DNA from: Hippasteria phrygiana
Lineage: Eukaryota > Echinodermata > Asteroidea > Valvatida > Goniasteridae
Direction: 5' to 3'
DNA length: 64,000 bases
Assembly: GCA_037893225.1 (NCBI GenBank)
Contig: JAZGUH010000451.1
Span: 1,196,001-1,260,000 of the forward strand
Position 1 is the stretch's first letter. Every line of letters begins with the position of its first letter. Both the position numbers and the translations under genes were made by a program. Below, piece by piece: positions 25,101-37,070 of the stretch. A model generated the notes under the pieces. The model did not search any database. It saw only the letters and a program-made list of their open reading frames with translations, and had not been told where the DNA came from.

Positions 25101-27533
25101 TTCGTTGCGAGGTTTGAATTTTCTCGAAGGGTTCTAACGCTGTGAAGCTGGCGATGGTCTCAAATTGTTGCGCTAGATCTAAGCTACCCATACGTGTGAA
25201 AATTGCTGTATTTGGTCAATATCCCATTCAATTATGAACAGGGAAAGGAGGGGCGTTCATCTGAAAATTTGGCAAACGTTAAGCAGCCACAATGCAGTAA
25301 ACAGGAGATCGCACACAGAGTTCACGGGAAGAACTTTGTTGCGAGGTTTGAATTTTCTCGAAGAGTTCTAACGCTGTGAAGCTGGCGATTGTCTCAAATT
25401 GTTGCGCTAGATCTAAGCTACTCATACGTGTGAAAATTGCTGGATTTGGTCAATATCCCATTCAATTATGAACAGGGAAAGGAGGGGCGTTCATCTGAAA
25501 ATGTGGCAAACGTTAAGCAGTCACAATGAAGTAAACGGGAGAACGCAAACAGAGTTTATGGGAAGAAATTTTTTGCGAGGTTTGAATTTTCTCGAAGAGT
25601 TCTCACGCTGTGAAGCTGGCGATGGTCTGAAATTGTTGCGCTAGATCTAAGCTACCCATAAGTGTGAAAATTACTGGATTTGGTCAATATACCATTAAAT
25701 TATGAACAGGGAAAGGAGGGGCGTTCATCTGAAAATGTGGCAAACGTTAAGCAGCCACAATGCAGTAAACCGGAGAACGCACACAGAGATCACGGGAAGA
25801 AATATTTTGCGAGGTTTGAATTTTCTCGAAGAGTTCTAACGCTGTGAAGCTGGCGATGGTCTCAAATTGTTGCGCTAGATCTAAGCTACCCATACGTGTA
25901 CAGATTACTGGATTTGTTCAATATACCATTCAATTATGAACAGGGAAAGGAGGGGCGTTCATTTGAAAATGTGGCAAACGTTAAGCAGTCACAATGCAGT
26001 AAACGGGAGAACGCACACAGAGTTCACGGGAAGAAATTAGTTGCGAGATTTGAATTTTCTCGAAGAGTTATAACGCTGTGAAGCTGGCGATGGTCTCAAA
26101 TTGTTGCGCTAGATCTAAGCTACCCATACGTGTGAATATTGCTGTATTTGGTCAATATCCCATTCAATTATGAACAGGGAAAAGAGGGGCGTTCATCTGA
26201 AAATTTGGCAAACGTTAAGCAGCCACAATGCAGTAAACGGGAGAACGCACACAGAGTTCACGGGAAGAACATTGGTGCGAGGTTTGAATTTTCTCGAAGA
26301 GTTCTAACGCTGTGAAGCTGGCGATTGTCTCAAATTGTTGCGCTAGATCTAAGCCACTCATACGTGTGACAATTGCTGGATTTGGTCAATATACCATTCA
26401 ATTATGAACAGGGAAAGGAGGGGCGTTCATCTGAAAATGTGGCAAACGTTAAGCAGTCACAATGCAGTAAACGGGAGAACGCACACAGAGTTCACGGGAA
26501 GAACTTTGTTGCGAGGTTTGAATTTTCTCGAAGAGTTCTAACGCTGTGAAGCTGGCGATGGTCTGAAATTGTTGCGCTATATCTAAGCTACCCATACGTG
26601 TAAAAATTACTGGATTTGTTCAATATACCATTCAATTATGAACAGGGAAAGGAGGGGCGTTCATCTGAAAATGTGGCAAACGTTAAGCAGTCACAATGCA
26701 GTAAACGGGAGAACGCACACAGAGTTCACGGGAAGAACTTTGTTGCGAGGTTTGAATTTTCTCGAAGAGTTCTAACGCTGTGAAGCTGGCGATCGTCTCA
26801 AATTGTAGCGCTAGATCTAAGCTACCCATACGTGTGAAAATTGCTGTATTTGGTAAATATCCCATTCAATTATGAACAGGGAAAGGAGGGGCGTTCATCT
26901 GAAAATTTGGCAAACGTTAAGCAGCCACAATGCAGTAAACAGGAGAACGCACACAGAGTTCACGGGAAGAACTTTGTTGCGAGGTTTGAATTTTCTCGAA
27001 GAGTTCTAACGCTGTGAAGCTGGCGATTGTCTCAAATTGTTGCGCTAGATCTAAGCTACTCATACGTGTGAAAATTGCTGGATTTGGTCAATATCCCATT
27101 AAATTATGAACAGGGAAAGGAGGGGCGTTCATCTGAAAATGTGGCAAACGTTAAGCAGTCACAATGAAGTAAACGGGAGAACGCAAACAGAGTTTATGGG
27201 AAGAAATTTGTTGCGAGGTTTGAATTTTCTCGAAGAGTTCTCACGCTGTGAAGCTGGCGATGGTCTGAAATTGTTGCGCTAGATCTAAGCTACCCATAAG
27301 TGTGAAAATTACTGGATTTGGTCAATATACCATTAAATTATGAACAGGGAAAGGAGGGGCGTTCATCTGAAAATGTGGCAAACGTTAAGCAGCCACAATG
27401 CAGTAAACCGGAGAACGCACACAGAGATCACGGGAAGAAATTTTTTGCGAGGTTTGAATTTTCTCGAAGAGTTCTAACGCTGTGAAGCTGGCGATGGTCT
27501 CAAATTGTTGCGCTAGATCTAAGCTACCCATAC
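22152..27533 (+). repeat. 23-mer higher-order repeat, copy 1
   Basis: It opens with gtacaaattac/cattcgatt, gttataacg, catccgtgtgaatatt, aaataaaccgg/atggcaag, ttcatcagaag and taaattaagaac units. From about 23,850 it carries a domain-A-like stretch (cgggacgaac, ggttaatatacc, acagcgttc, tctcatattg, gtgacaattg, aatacag). It returns near 25,900 to the gtacagatta, gtgaatatt and acattggtgcg units. Compared with copy 2, the first and last parts agree and the middle nine or so monomers differ in content but not in length. Confidence 0.8.
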
Positions 27534-30500
27534 GTGTACAAATTACTGGATTTGTTCAATATACCATTCGATTATGAACAGGGAAAGGAGGGGCGTTCAT
27601 TTGAAAATGTGGCAAACGTTAAGCAGTCACAATGCAGTAAACGGGAGAACGCACACAGAGTTCACGGGAAGAAATTAGTTGCGAGATTTGAATTTTCTCG
27701 AAGAGTTATAACGCTGTGAAGCTGGCGATGGTCTCAAATTGTTGGGCTAGATCTAAGCTACCCATCCGTGTGAATATTGCTGTATTTGGTCAATATCCCA
27801 TTCAATTATGAACAGGGAAAAGAGGGGCGTTCATCTGAAAATTTGGCAAACGTTAAGCAGCCACAATGCAGTAAACGGGAGAACGCACACAGAGTTCACG
27901 GGAAGAACATTGTTGCGAGGTTTGAATTTTCTCGAAGAGTTCTAACGCTGTGAAGCTGGCGATTGTCTCAAATTGTTGCGCTAGATCTAAGCTACTCATA
28001 CGTGTGAAAATTGCTGGATTTGGTCAATATCCCATTCAATTATGAACAGGGAAAAGAGGGGCGTTCATCTGAAAATGTGGCAAACGTTAAGCAGTCACAA
28101 TGAAATAAACCGGAGAACGCAAACAGAGTTTATGGCAAGAAATTTGTTGCGAGGTTTGAATTTTCTCGAAGAGTTCTCACGCTGTGAAGCTGGCGATGGT
28201 CTGAAATTGTTGCGCTAGATCTAAGCTACCCATAAGTGTGAAAATTACTGGATTTGGTCAATATCCCATTCAATTATGAACAGGGAAAGGAGGGGCGTTC
28301 ATCTGAAAATGTGGCAAACGTTAAGCAGCCACAATGCAGTAAACCGGAGAACGCACACAGAGTTCATGAGAAGAATTTTTTTGCGAGGTTTGAATTTTCT
28401 CGAAGAGTTCTAACGCTGTGAAGCTGGCGATGGTCTCAAATTGTTGCGCTAGATCTAAGCTACCCATACGTGTGCAAATTGCTGGATTTGGTCAATATCC
28501 CAGTAAATTAAGAACAGGGAAAGGAGGGGCGTTCATTTGAAAATGTGGCAAACGTTAAGCAGTCACAATGCAGTAAACGGGAGAACGCACACAGAGTTCA
28601 CGGGAAGAAATTCGTTGCGAGGTTTGAATTTTCTCGAAGAGTTCTAACGCTGTGAAGCTGGCGATGGTCTCAAATTGTTGCGCTAGATCTAAGCTACCCA
28701 TACGTGTGAAAATTGCTGTATTTGGTCAATATCCCATTCAATTATGAACAGGGAAAGGAGGGGCGTTCATCTGAAAATTTGGCAAACGTTAAGCAGCCAC
28801 AATGCAGTAAACAGGAGAACGCACACAGAGTTCACGGGAAGAACTTTGTTGCGAGGTTTGAATTTTCTCGAAGAGTTCTAACGCTGTGAAGCTGGCGATT
28901 GTCTCAAATTGTTGCGCTAGATCTAAGCTACTCATACGTGTGAAAATTGCTGGATTTGGTCAATATCCCAGTAAATTATGAACAGGGAAGGGAGGGGCGT
29001 TCATCTGAAAATGTGTCAAACGTTAAGCAGTCACAATGAAGTAAACGGGAGAACGCAAACAGAGTTTATGGGAAGAAATTTGTTACGAGGTTTGAATTTT
29101 TTCGAAGAGTTCTCACGCTGTGAAGCTGGCGATGGTCTGAAATTGTTGCGCTAGATCTAAGCTACCCATAAGTGTGAAAATTACTGGATTTGGTCAATAT
29201 ACCATTAAATTATGAACAGGGAAAGGAGGGGCGTTCATCTGAAAATGTGGCAAACGTTAAGCAGCCACAATGCAGTAAACCGGAGAACGCACACAGAGAT
29301 CACGGGAAGAATTTTTTTGCGAGGTTTGAATTTTTTCGAAGAGTTCTAACGCTGTGAAGCTGGCGATGGTCTCAAATTGTTGCGCTAGATCTAAGCTACC
29401 CATACGTGTACAAATTACTGGATTTGTTCAATATACCATTCAATTATGAACAGGGAAAGGAGGGGCGTTCATTTGAAAATGTGGCAAACGTTAAGCAGTC
29501 ACAATGCAGTAAACGGAAGAACGCACACAGAGTTCACGGGAAGAAATTAGTTGCGAGATTTGAATTTTCTCGAAGAGTTCTAACGCTGTGAAGCTGGCGA
29601 TGGTCTCAAATTGTTGCGCTAGATCTAAGCTACCCATACGTGTGAATATTGCTGTATTTGGTCAATATCCCATTCAATTATGAACAGGGAAAAGAGGGGC
29701 GTTCATCTGAAAATTTGGCAAACGTTAAGCAGCCACAATGCAGTAAACAGGAGAACGCACACAGAGTTCACGGGAAGAACATTGTTGCGAGGTTTGAATT
29801 TTCTCGAAGAGTTCTAACGCTGTGAAGCTGGCGATGGTCTCAAATTGTTGCGCTAGATCTAAGCTACCCATACGTGTAAAAATTACTGGATTTGTTCAAT
29901 ATACCATTCAATTATGAACAGGGAAAGGAGGGGCGTTCATCTGAAAATTTGGCAAACGTTAAGCAGTCACAATGCAGTAAACGGGAGAACGCACACAGAC
30001 TTCACGGGAAGAACTTTGTTGCGAGGTTTGAATTTTCTCGAAGAGTTCTAACGCTGTGAAGCTGGCGATTGTCTCAAATTGTTGCGCTAGATCTAAGCTA
30101 CTCATACGTGTGAAAATTGCTGGATTTGGTCAATATCCCATTAAATTATGAACAGGGAAAGTAGGGGCGTTCATCTGAAAATGTGGCAAACGTTAAGCAC
30201 TCACAATGAAGTAAACGGGAGAATGCACACAGAGTTCACGGGAAGAACATTGTTGCGAGGTTTGAATTTTCTCGAAGAGTTCTAACGCTGTGAAGCTGGC
30301 GATGGTCTCAAATTGTTGCGCTAGATCTAAGCTACCCATACGTGTAAAAATTACTGGATTTGGTCAATATCCCAGTAAATTTCTAACAGGGAAAAGAGGG
30401 GCGTTCATTTGAAAATGTGGCAAACGTTAAGCAGTCACAATGCAGTAAACGGAAGAACGCACACAGAGTTCACAGAAGGAAATTTCTTGCGAGGTTTGAA

Positions 30501-32915
30501 TTTTCTCGAAGAGTTCTAACGCTGTGAAGCTGGCGATGGTCTCAAATTGTTGCGCTAGATCTAAGCTACCCATACGTGTGAAAATTACTGGATTTGGTCA
30601 ATATCCCATTCAATTATGAATAGGGAAAGGAGGGGCGTTCATCTGAAAATGTGGCAAACGTTAAGCAGTCACAATGCAGTAAACGGAAGAACGCACACAG
30701 AGTTCACAGAAGGAAATTTGTTGCGAGGTTTGAATTTTCTCGAAGAGTTCTCACGCTATGAAGCTGGCGATGGTCTCAAATTGTTGCGCTTGATCTAAGC
30801 TACCCATACGTGTGAAAAATACTGGATTTGGTCAATATCCCATTCAATTATGAACAGGGAAAGGAGGGGCGTTCATCTGAAAATGTGGCTAACGTTAAGC
30901 AGTCACAATGCAGTAAACGGAAGAACGCACACAGAGTTCAGAGAAGGAAATTTGTTGCGAGGTTTGAATTTTCTCGAAGAGTTCTAACGCTGTGAAGCTG
31001 GCGATGGTCTGAAATTGTTGCGCTATTTCTAAGCTACCCGTAAGTGTGAACATTACTGGATTTGGTCAATATCCCATTAAATTATGAGCAGGGAAAGGAG
31101 GGGCGTTCATCTCAAAATGTGGCAAACGTTAAGCAGTCACAATGCAGTAAACGGAAGAACGCACACAGAGTTCACGGGAAGAAATTTCTTGCGAGGTTTG
31201 AATTTTCTCGAAGAGTTCTAACGCTGTGAAGCTGGCGATGGTCCCAAATTGTTGCGCTAGATCTAAGCTACCCATACGTGTGAAAATTGCTGTATTTGGT
31301 CAATATCCCATTCAATTATGAACAGGGAAAGGAGGGGCGTTCATTTGAAAATGTGGCAAACGTTAAGCAGTCACAATGCAGTAAACGGGAGAACGCACAC
31401 AGAGTTCACCGGAAGAAATTAGTTGCGAGATTTGAATTTTCTCGAAGAGTTATAACGCTGTGAAGCTGGCGATGGTCTCAAATTGTTGCGCTAGATCTAA
31501 GCTACCCATACGTGTGAATATTGCTGTATTTGGTCAATATCCCATTCAATTATGAACAGGGAAAAGAGGGGCGTTCATCTGAAAATTTGGCAAACGTTAA
31601 GCAGCCACAATGCAGTAAACGGGAGAACGCACACAGAGTTCACGGGAAGAACATTGGTGCGAGGTTTGAATTTTCTCGAAGAGTTCTAACGCTGTGAAGC
31701 TGGCGATTGTCTCAAATTGTTGCGCTAGATCTAAGCTACTCATACGTGTGACAATTGCTGGATTTGGTCAATATCCCATTCAATTATGAACAGGGAAAGG
31801 AGGGGCGTTCATCTGAAAATGTGGCAAACGTTAAGCAGTCACAATGAAGTAAACCGGAGAACGCACACAGAGTTCATGGGAAGAATTTTTTTGCGAGGTT
31901 TGAATTTTCTCGAAGAGTTCTAACGCTGTGAAGCTGGCGATGGTCTGAAATTGTTGCGCTATATCTAAGCTACCCATACGTGTAAAAATTACTGGATTTG
32001 TTCAATATACCATTCAATTATGAACAGGGAAAGGAGGGGCGTTCATCTGAAAATGTGGCAAACGTTAAGCAGTCACAATGCAGTAAACGGGAGAACGCAC
32101 ACAGAGTTCACGGGAAGAACTTTGTTGCGAGGTTTGAATTTTCTCGAAGAGTTCTAACGCTGTGAAGCTGGCGATGGTCTCAAATTGTTGCGCTAGATCT
32201 AAGCTACCCATACGTGTGAAAATTGCTGTATTTGGTAAATATCCCATTCAATTATGAACAGGGAAAGGAGGGGCGTTTATCTGAAAATTTGGCAAACGTT
32301 AAGCAGCCACAATGCAGTAAACAGGAGAACGCACACAGAGTTCACGGGAAGAACTTTGTTGCGAGGTTTGAATTTTCTCGAAGAGTTCTAACGCTGTGAA
32401 GCTGGCGATTGTCTCAAATTGTTGCGCTAGATCTAAGCTACTCATACGTGTGCAAATTGCTGGATTTGGTCAATATCCCATTAAATTATGAACAGGGAAA
32501 GGAGGGGCGTTCATCTGAAAATGTGGCAAACGTTAAGCAGTCACAATGAAGTAAACGGGAGAACGCAAACAGAGTTTATGGGAAGAAATTTGTTGCGAGG
32601 TTTGAATTTTCTCGAAGAGTTCTCACGCTGTGAAGCTGGCGATGGTCTCAAATTGTTGCGCTAGATCTAAGCTACCCATAAGTGTGAAAATTACTGGATT
32701 TGGTCAATATACCATTAAATTATGAACAGGGAAAGGAGGGGCGTTCATCTGAAAATGTGGCAAACGTTAAGCAGCCACAATGCAGTAAACCGGAGAACGC
32801 ACACAGAGATCACGGGAAGAAATTTTTTGCGAGGTTTGAATTTTCTCGAAGAGTTCTAACGCTGTGAAGCTGGCGATGGTCTCAAATTGTTGCGCTAGAT
32901 CTAAGCTACCCATAC
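27534..32915 (+). repeat. 23-mer higher-order repeat, copy 2 with a substituted middle
   Basis: It matches copy 1 to about 29,220. Then come gtacaaattac (29,406), gacttcacggg, cactcac, atttctaacagg, ttcacagaagg, gctaacg, gctattt/gagcaggg (31,022) and cccaaattg units, which are absent from copy 1. Near 31,340 it rejoins the copy-1 order with gttataacg, gtgaatatt and acattggtgcg. The substituted stretch is a close relative of 50,792 to about 52,680 in domain C (offset 21,386 bp). Confidence 0.8.
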
Positions 32916-35200
32916 GTGTACAAATTACTGGATTTGTTCAATATACCATTCGATTATGAACAGGGAAAGGAGGGGCGTTCATTTGAAAATGTGGCAAACG
33001 TTAAGCAGTCACAATGCAGTAAACGGGAGAACGCACACAGAGTTCACGGGAAGAAATTAGTTGCGAGATTTGAAATTTCTCGAAGAGTTATAACGCTGTG
33101 AAGCTGGCGATGGTCTCAAATTGTTGCGCTAGATCTAAGCTACCCATCCGTGTGAATATTGCTGTATTTGGTCAATATCCCATTCAATTATGAACAGGGA
33201 AAAGAGGGGCGTTCATCTGAAAATTTGGCAAACGTTAAGCAGCCACAATGCAGTAAACGGGAGAACGCACACAGAGTTCACGGGAAGAACATTGTTGCGA
33301 GGTTTGAATTTTCTCGAAGAGTTCTAACGCTGTGAAGCTGGCGATTGTCTCAAATTGTTGCGCTAGATCTAAGCTACTCATACGTGTGAAAATTGCTGGA
33401 TTTGGTCAATATCCCATTCAATTATGAACAGGGAAAAGAGGGGCGTTCATCTGAAAATGTGGCAAACGTTAAGCAGTCACAATGAAATAAACCGGAGAAC
33501 GCAAACAGAGTTTATGGCAAGAAATTTGTTGCGAGGTTTGAATTTTCTCGAAGAGTTCTCACGCTGTGAAGCTGGCGATGGTCTGAAATTGTTGCGCTAG
33601 ATCTAAGCTACCCATAAGTGTGAAAATTACTGGATTTGGTCAATATCCCATTCAATTATGAACAGGGAAAGGAGGGGCGTTCATCTGAAAATGTGGCAAA
33701 CGTTAAGCAGCCACAATGCAGTAAACCGGAGAACGCACACAGAGTTCATCAGAAGAATTTTTTTGCGAGGTTTGAATTTTCTCGAAGAGTTCTAACGCTG
33801 TGAAGCTGGCGATGGTCTCAAATTGTTGCGCTAGATCTAAGCTACCCATACGTGTGCAAATTGCTGGATTTGGTCAATATCCCAGTAAATTAAGAACAGG
33901 GAAAGGAGGGGCGTTCATTTGAAAATGTGGCAAACGTTAAGCAGTCACAATGCAGTAAACGGGAGAACGCACACAGAGTTCACGGGAAGAAATTCGTTGC
34001 GAGGTTTGAATTTTCTCGAAGAGTTCTAACGCTGTGAAGCTGGCGATGGTCTCAAATTGTTGCGCTAGATCTAAGCTACCCATACGTGTGAAAATTGCTG
34101 TATTTGGTCAATATCCCATTCAATTATGAACAGGGAAAGGAGGGGCGTTCATCTGAAAATTTGGCAAACGTTAAGCAGCCACAATGCAGTAAACAGGAGA
34201 ACGCACACAGAGTTCACGGGAAGAACTTTGTTGCGAGGTTTGAATTTTCTCGAAGAGTTCTAACGCTGTGAAGCTGGCGATTGTCTCAAATTGTTGCGCT
34301 AGATCTAAGCTACTCATACGTGTGAAAATTGCTGGATTTGGTCAATATCCCAGTAAATTATGAACAGGGAAAGGAGGGGCGTTCATCTGAAAATGTGGCA
34401 AACGTTAAGCAGTCACAATGAAGTAAACGGGAGAACGCAAACAGAGTTTATGGGAAGAAATTTGTTGCGAGGTTTGAATTTTTTCGAAGAGTTCTCACGC
34501 TGTGAAGCTGGCGATGGTCTGAAATTGTTGCGCTAGATCTAAGCTACCCATAAGTGTGAAAATTACTGGATTTGGTCAATATACCATTAAATTATGAACA
34601 GGGAAAGGAGGGGCGTTCATTTGAAAATGTGGCAAACGTTAAGCAGCCACAATGCAGTAAACGGGAGAACGCACACAGAGTTCACGGGACGAACTTTGTT
34701 GCGAGGTTTGAATTTTCTCGAAGAGTTCTAACGCTGTGAAGCTGGCGATGGTCTGAAATTGTTGCGCTAGATCTAAGCTACCCATAAGTGTGAAAATTAC
34801 TGGATTTGGTTAATATACCATTCAATTATGAACAGGGAAAGGAGGGGCGTTCATCTGAAAATGTGGCAAACGTTAAGCAGCCACAATGCAGTAAACGGGA
34901 GAACGCACACAGCGTTCACGGGAAGAACATTGTTGCGAGGTTTGAATTTTCTCGAAGAGTTCTAATGCTGTGAAGCTGGCGATTGTCTCATATTGTTGCG
35001 CTAGATCTAAGCTACTCATACGTGTGACAATTGCTGGATTTGGTCAATATCCCATTCAATTATGAACAGGGAAAGGAGGGGCGTTCATCTGAAAATGTGG
35101 CAAACGTTAAGCAGTCACAATGAAGTAAACCGGAGAACGCAAACAGAGTTTATGGGAAGAAATTTGTTGCGAGGTTTGAATTTTCTCGAAGAGTTCTAAC
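32916..35200 (+). repeat. 23-mer higher-order repeat, partial copy 3
   Basis: It follows copy 1 in order: cattcgatt, gttataacg, catccgtg, aaataaaccgg, ttcatcagaag, taaattaagaac, cgggacgaac, ggttaatatacc, acagcgttc and tctcatattg. Near 35,180-35,200 a unit that began as tttatgggaagaaatttg continues as ttctaacg/gcgattgtctc, returning the array to an earlier unit. One unit has gaaatttctcgaag (about 33,072), a change in the HSE spacer. Confidence 0.78.
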
Positions 35201-37070
35201 GCTGTGAAGCTGGCGATTGTCTCAAATTGTTGCGCTAGATCTAAGCTACTCATACGTGTGAAAATTGCTGGATTTGGTCAATATCCCATTCAATTATGAA
35301 CAGGGAAAAGAGGGGCGTTCATCTGAAAATGTGGCAAACGTTAAGCAGTCACAATGAAATAAACCGGAGAACGCAAACAGAGTTTATGGCAAGAAATTTG
35401 TTGCGAGGTTTGAATTTTCTCGAAGAGTTCTCACGCTGTGAAGCTGGCGATGGTCTGAAATTGTTGCGCTAGATCTAAGCTACCCATAAGTGTGAAAATT
35501 ACTGGATTTGGTCAATATCCCATTCAATTATGAACAGGGAAAGGAGGGGCGTTCATCTGAAAATGTGGCAAACGTTAAGCAGCCACAATGCAGTAAACCG
35601 GAGAACGCACACAGAGTTCATCAGAAGAATTTTTTTGCGAGGTTTGAATTTTCTCGAAGAGTTCTAACGCTGTGAAGCTGGCGATGGTCTCAAATTGTTG
35701 CGCTAGATCTAAGCTACCCATACGTGTGCAAATTGCTGGATTTGGTCAATATCCCAGTAAATTATGAACAGGGAAAGGAGGGGCGTTCATTTGAAAATGT
35801 GGCAAACGTTAAGCAGTCACAATGCAGTAAACGGGAGAACGCACACAGAGTTCACGGGAAGAAATTCGTTGCGAGGTTTGAATTTTCTCGAAGAGTTCTA
35901 ACGCTGTGAAGCTGGCGATGGTCTCAAATTGTTGCGCTAGATCTAAGCTACCCATACGTGTGAAAATTGCTGTATTTGGTCAATATCCCATTCAATTATG
36001 AACAGTGAAAGGAGGGGCGTTCATCTGAAAATTTGGCAAACGTTAAGCAGCCACAATGCAGTAAACAGGAGAACGCACACAGAGTTCACGGGAAGAACTT
36101 TGTTGCGAGGTTTGAATTTTCTCGAAGAGTTCTAACGCTGTGAAGCTGGCGATTGTCTCAAATTGTTGCGCTAGATCTAAGCTACTCATACGTGTGAAAA
36201 TTGCTGGATTTGGTCAATATCCCAGTAAATTATGAACAGGGAAAGGAGGGGCGTTCATCTGAAAATGTGGCAAACGTTAAGCAGTCACAATGAAGTAAAC
36301 GGGAGAACGCAAACAGAGTTTATGGGAAGAAATTTGTTGCGAGGTTTGAATTTTTTCGAAGAGTTCTCACGCTGTGAAGCTGGCGATGGTCTGAAATTGT
36401 TGCGCTAGATCTAAGCTACCCATAAGTGTGAAAATTACTGGATTTGGTCAATATACCATTAAATTATGAACAGGGAAAGGAGGGGCGTTCATTTGAAAAT
36501 GTGGCAAACGTTAAGCAGCCACAATGCAGTAAACGGGAGAACGCACACAGAGTTCACGGGACGAACTTTGTTGCGAGGTTTGAATTTTCTCGAAGAGTTC
36601 TAACGCTGTGAAGCTGGCGATGGTCTGAAATTGTTGCGCTAGATCTAAGCTACCCATAAGTGTGAAAATTACTGGATTTGGTTAATATACCATTCAATTA
36701 TGAACAGGGAAAGGAGGGGCGTTCATCTGAAAATGTGGCAAACGTTAAGCAGCCACAATGCAGTAAACGGGAGAACGCACACAGCGTTCACGGGAAGAAC
36801 ATTGTTGCGAGGTTTGAATTTTCTCGAAGAGTTCTAATGCTGTGAAGCTGGCGATTGTCTCATATTGTTGCGCTAGATCTAAGCTACTCATACGTGTGAC
36901 AATTGCTGGATTTGGTCAATATCCCATTCAATTATGAACAGGGAAAGGAGGGGCGTTCATCTGAAAATGTGGCAAACGTTAAGCAGTCACAATGAAGTAA
37001 ACCGGAGAACGCAAACAGAGTTTATGGGAAGAAATTTGTTGCGAGGTTTGAATTTTCTAGAAGAGTTCTC
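33360..37070 (+). repeat. 8-monomer (1,872-bp) tandem duplication
   Basis: The aatgaaataaacc unit at 33,481 recurs at 35,353, and the tctcatattg unit at 34,986 recurs at 36,858. Both distances are 1,872 bp, eight monomers. The rare ttctaatgctg variant (34,966 and 36,838) is shared by both copies. The copies differ slightly, for example attaagaac (about 33,890) against attatgaac (about 35,762). Confidence 0.82.

Noticed and set aside
30616..30798. A + strand 60-codon frame starting at ATG in tatgaatagg
   Set aside because: It depends on the ttctcacgctatg variant that removes a TAA; it ends at the regular TAG/TAA-type stops and is not kept in neighbouring units. No recognisable protein family.
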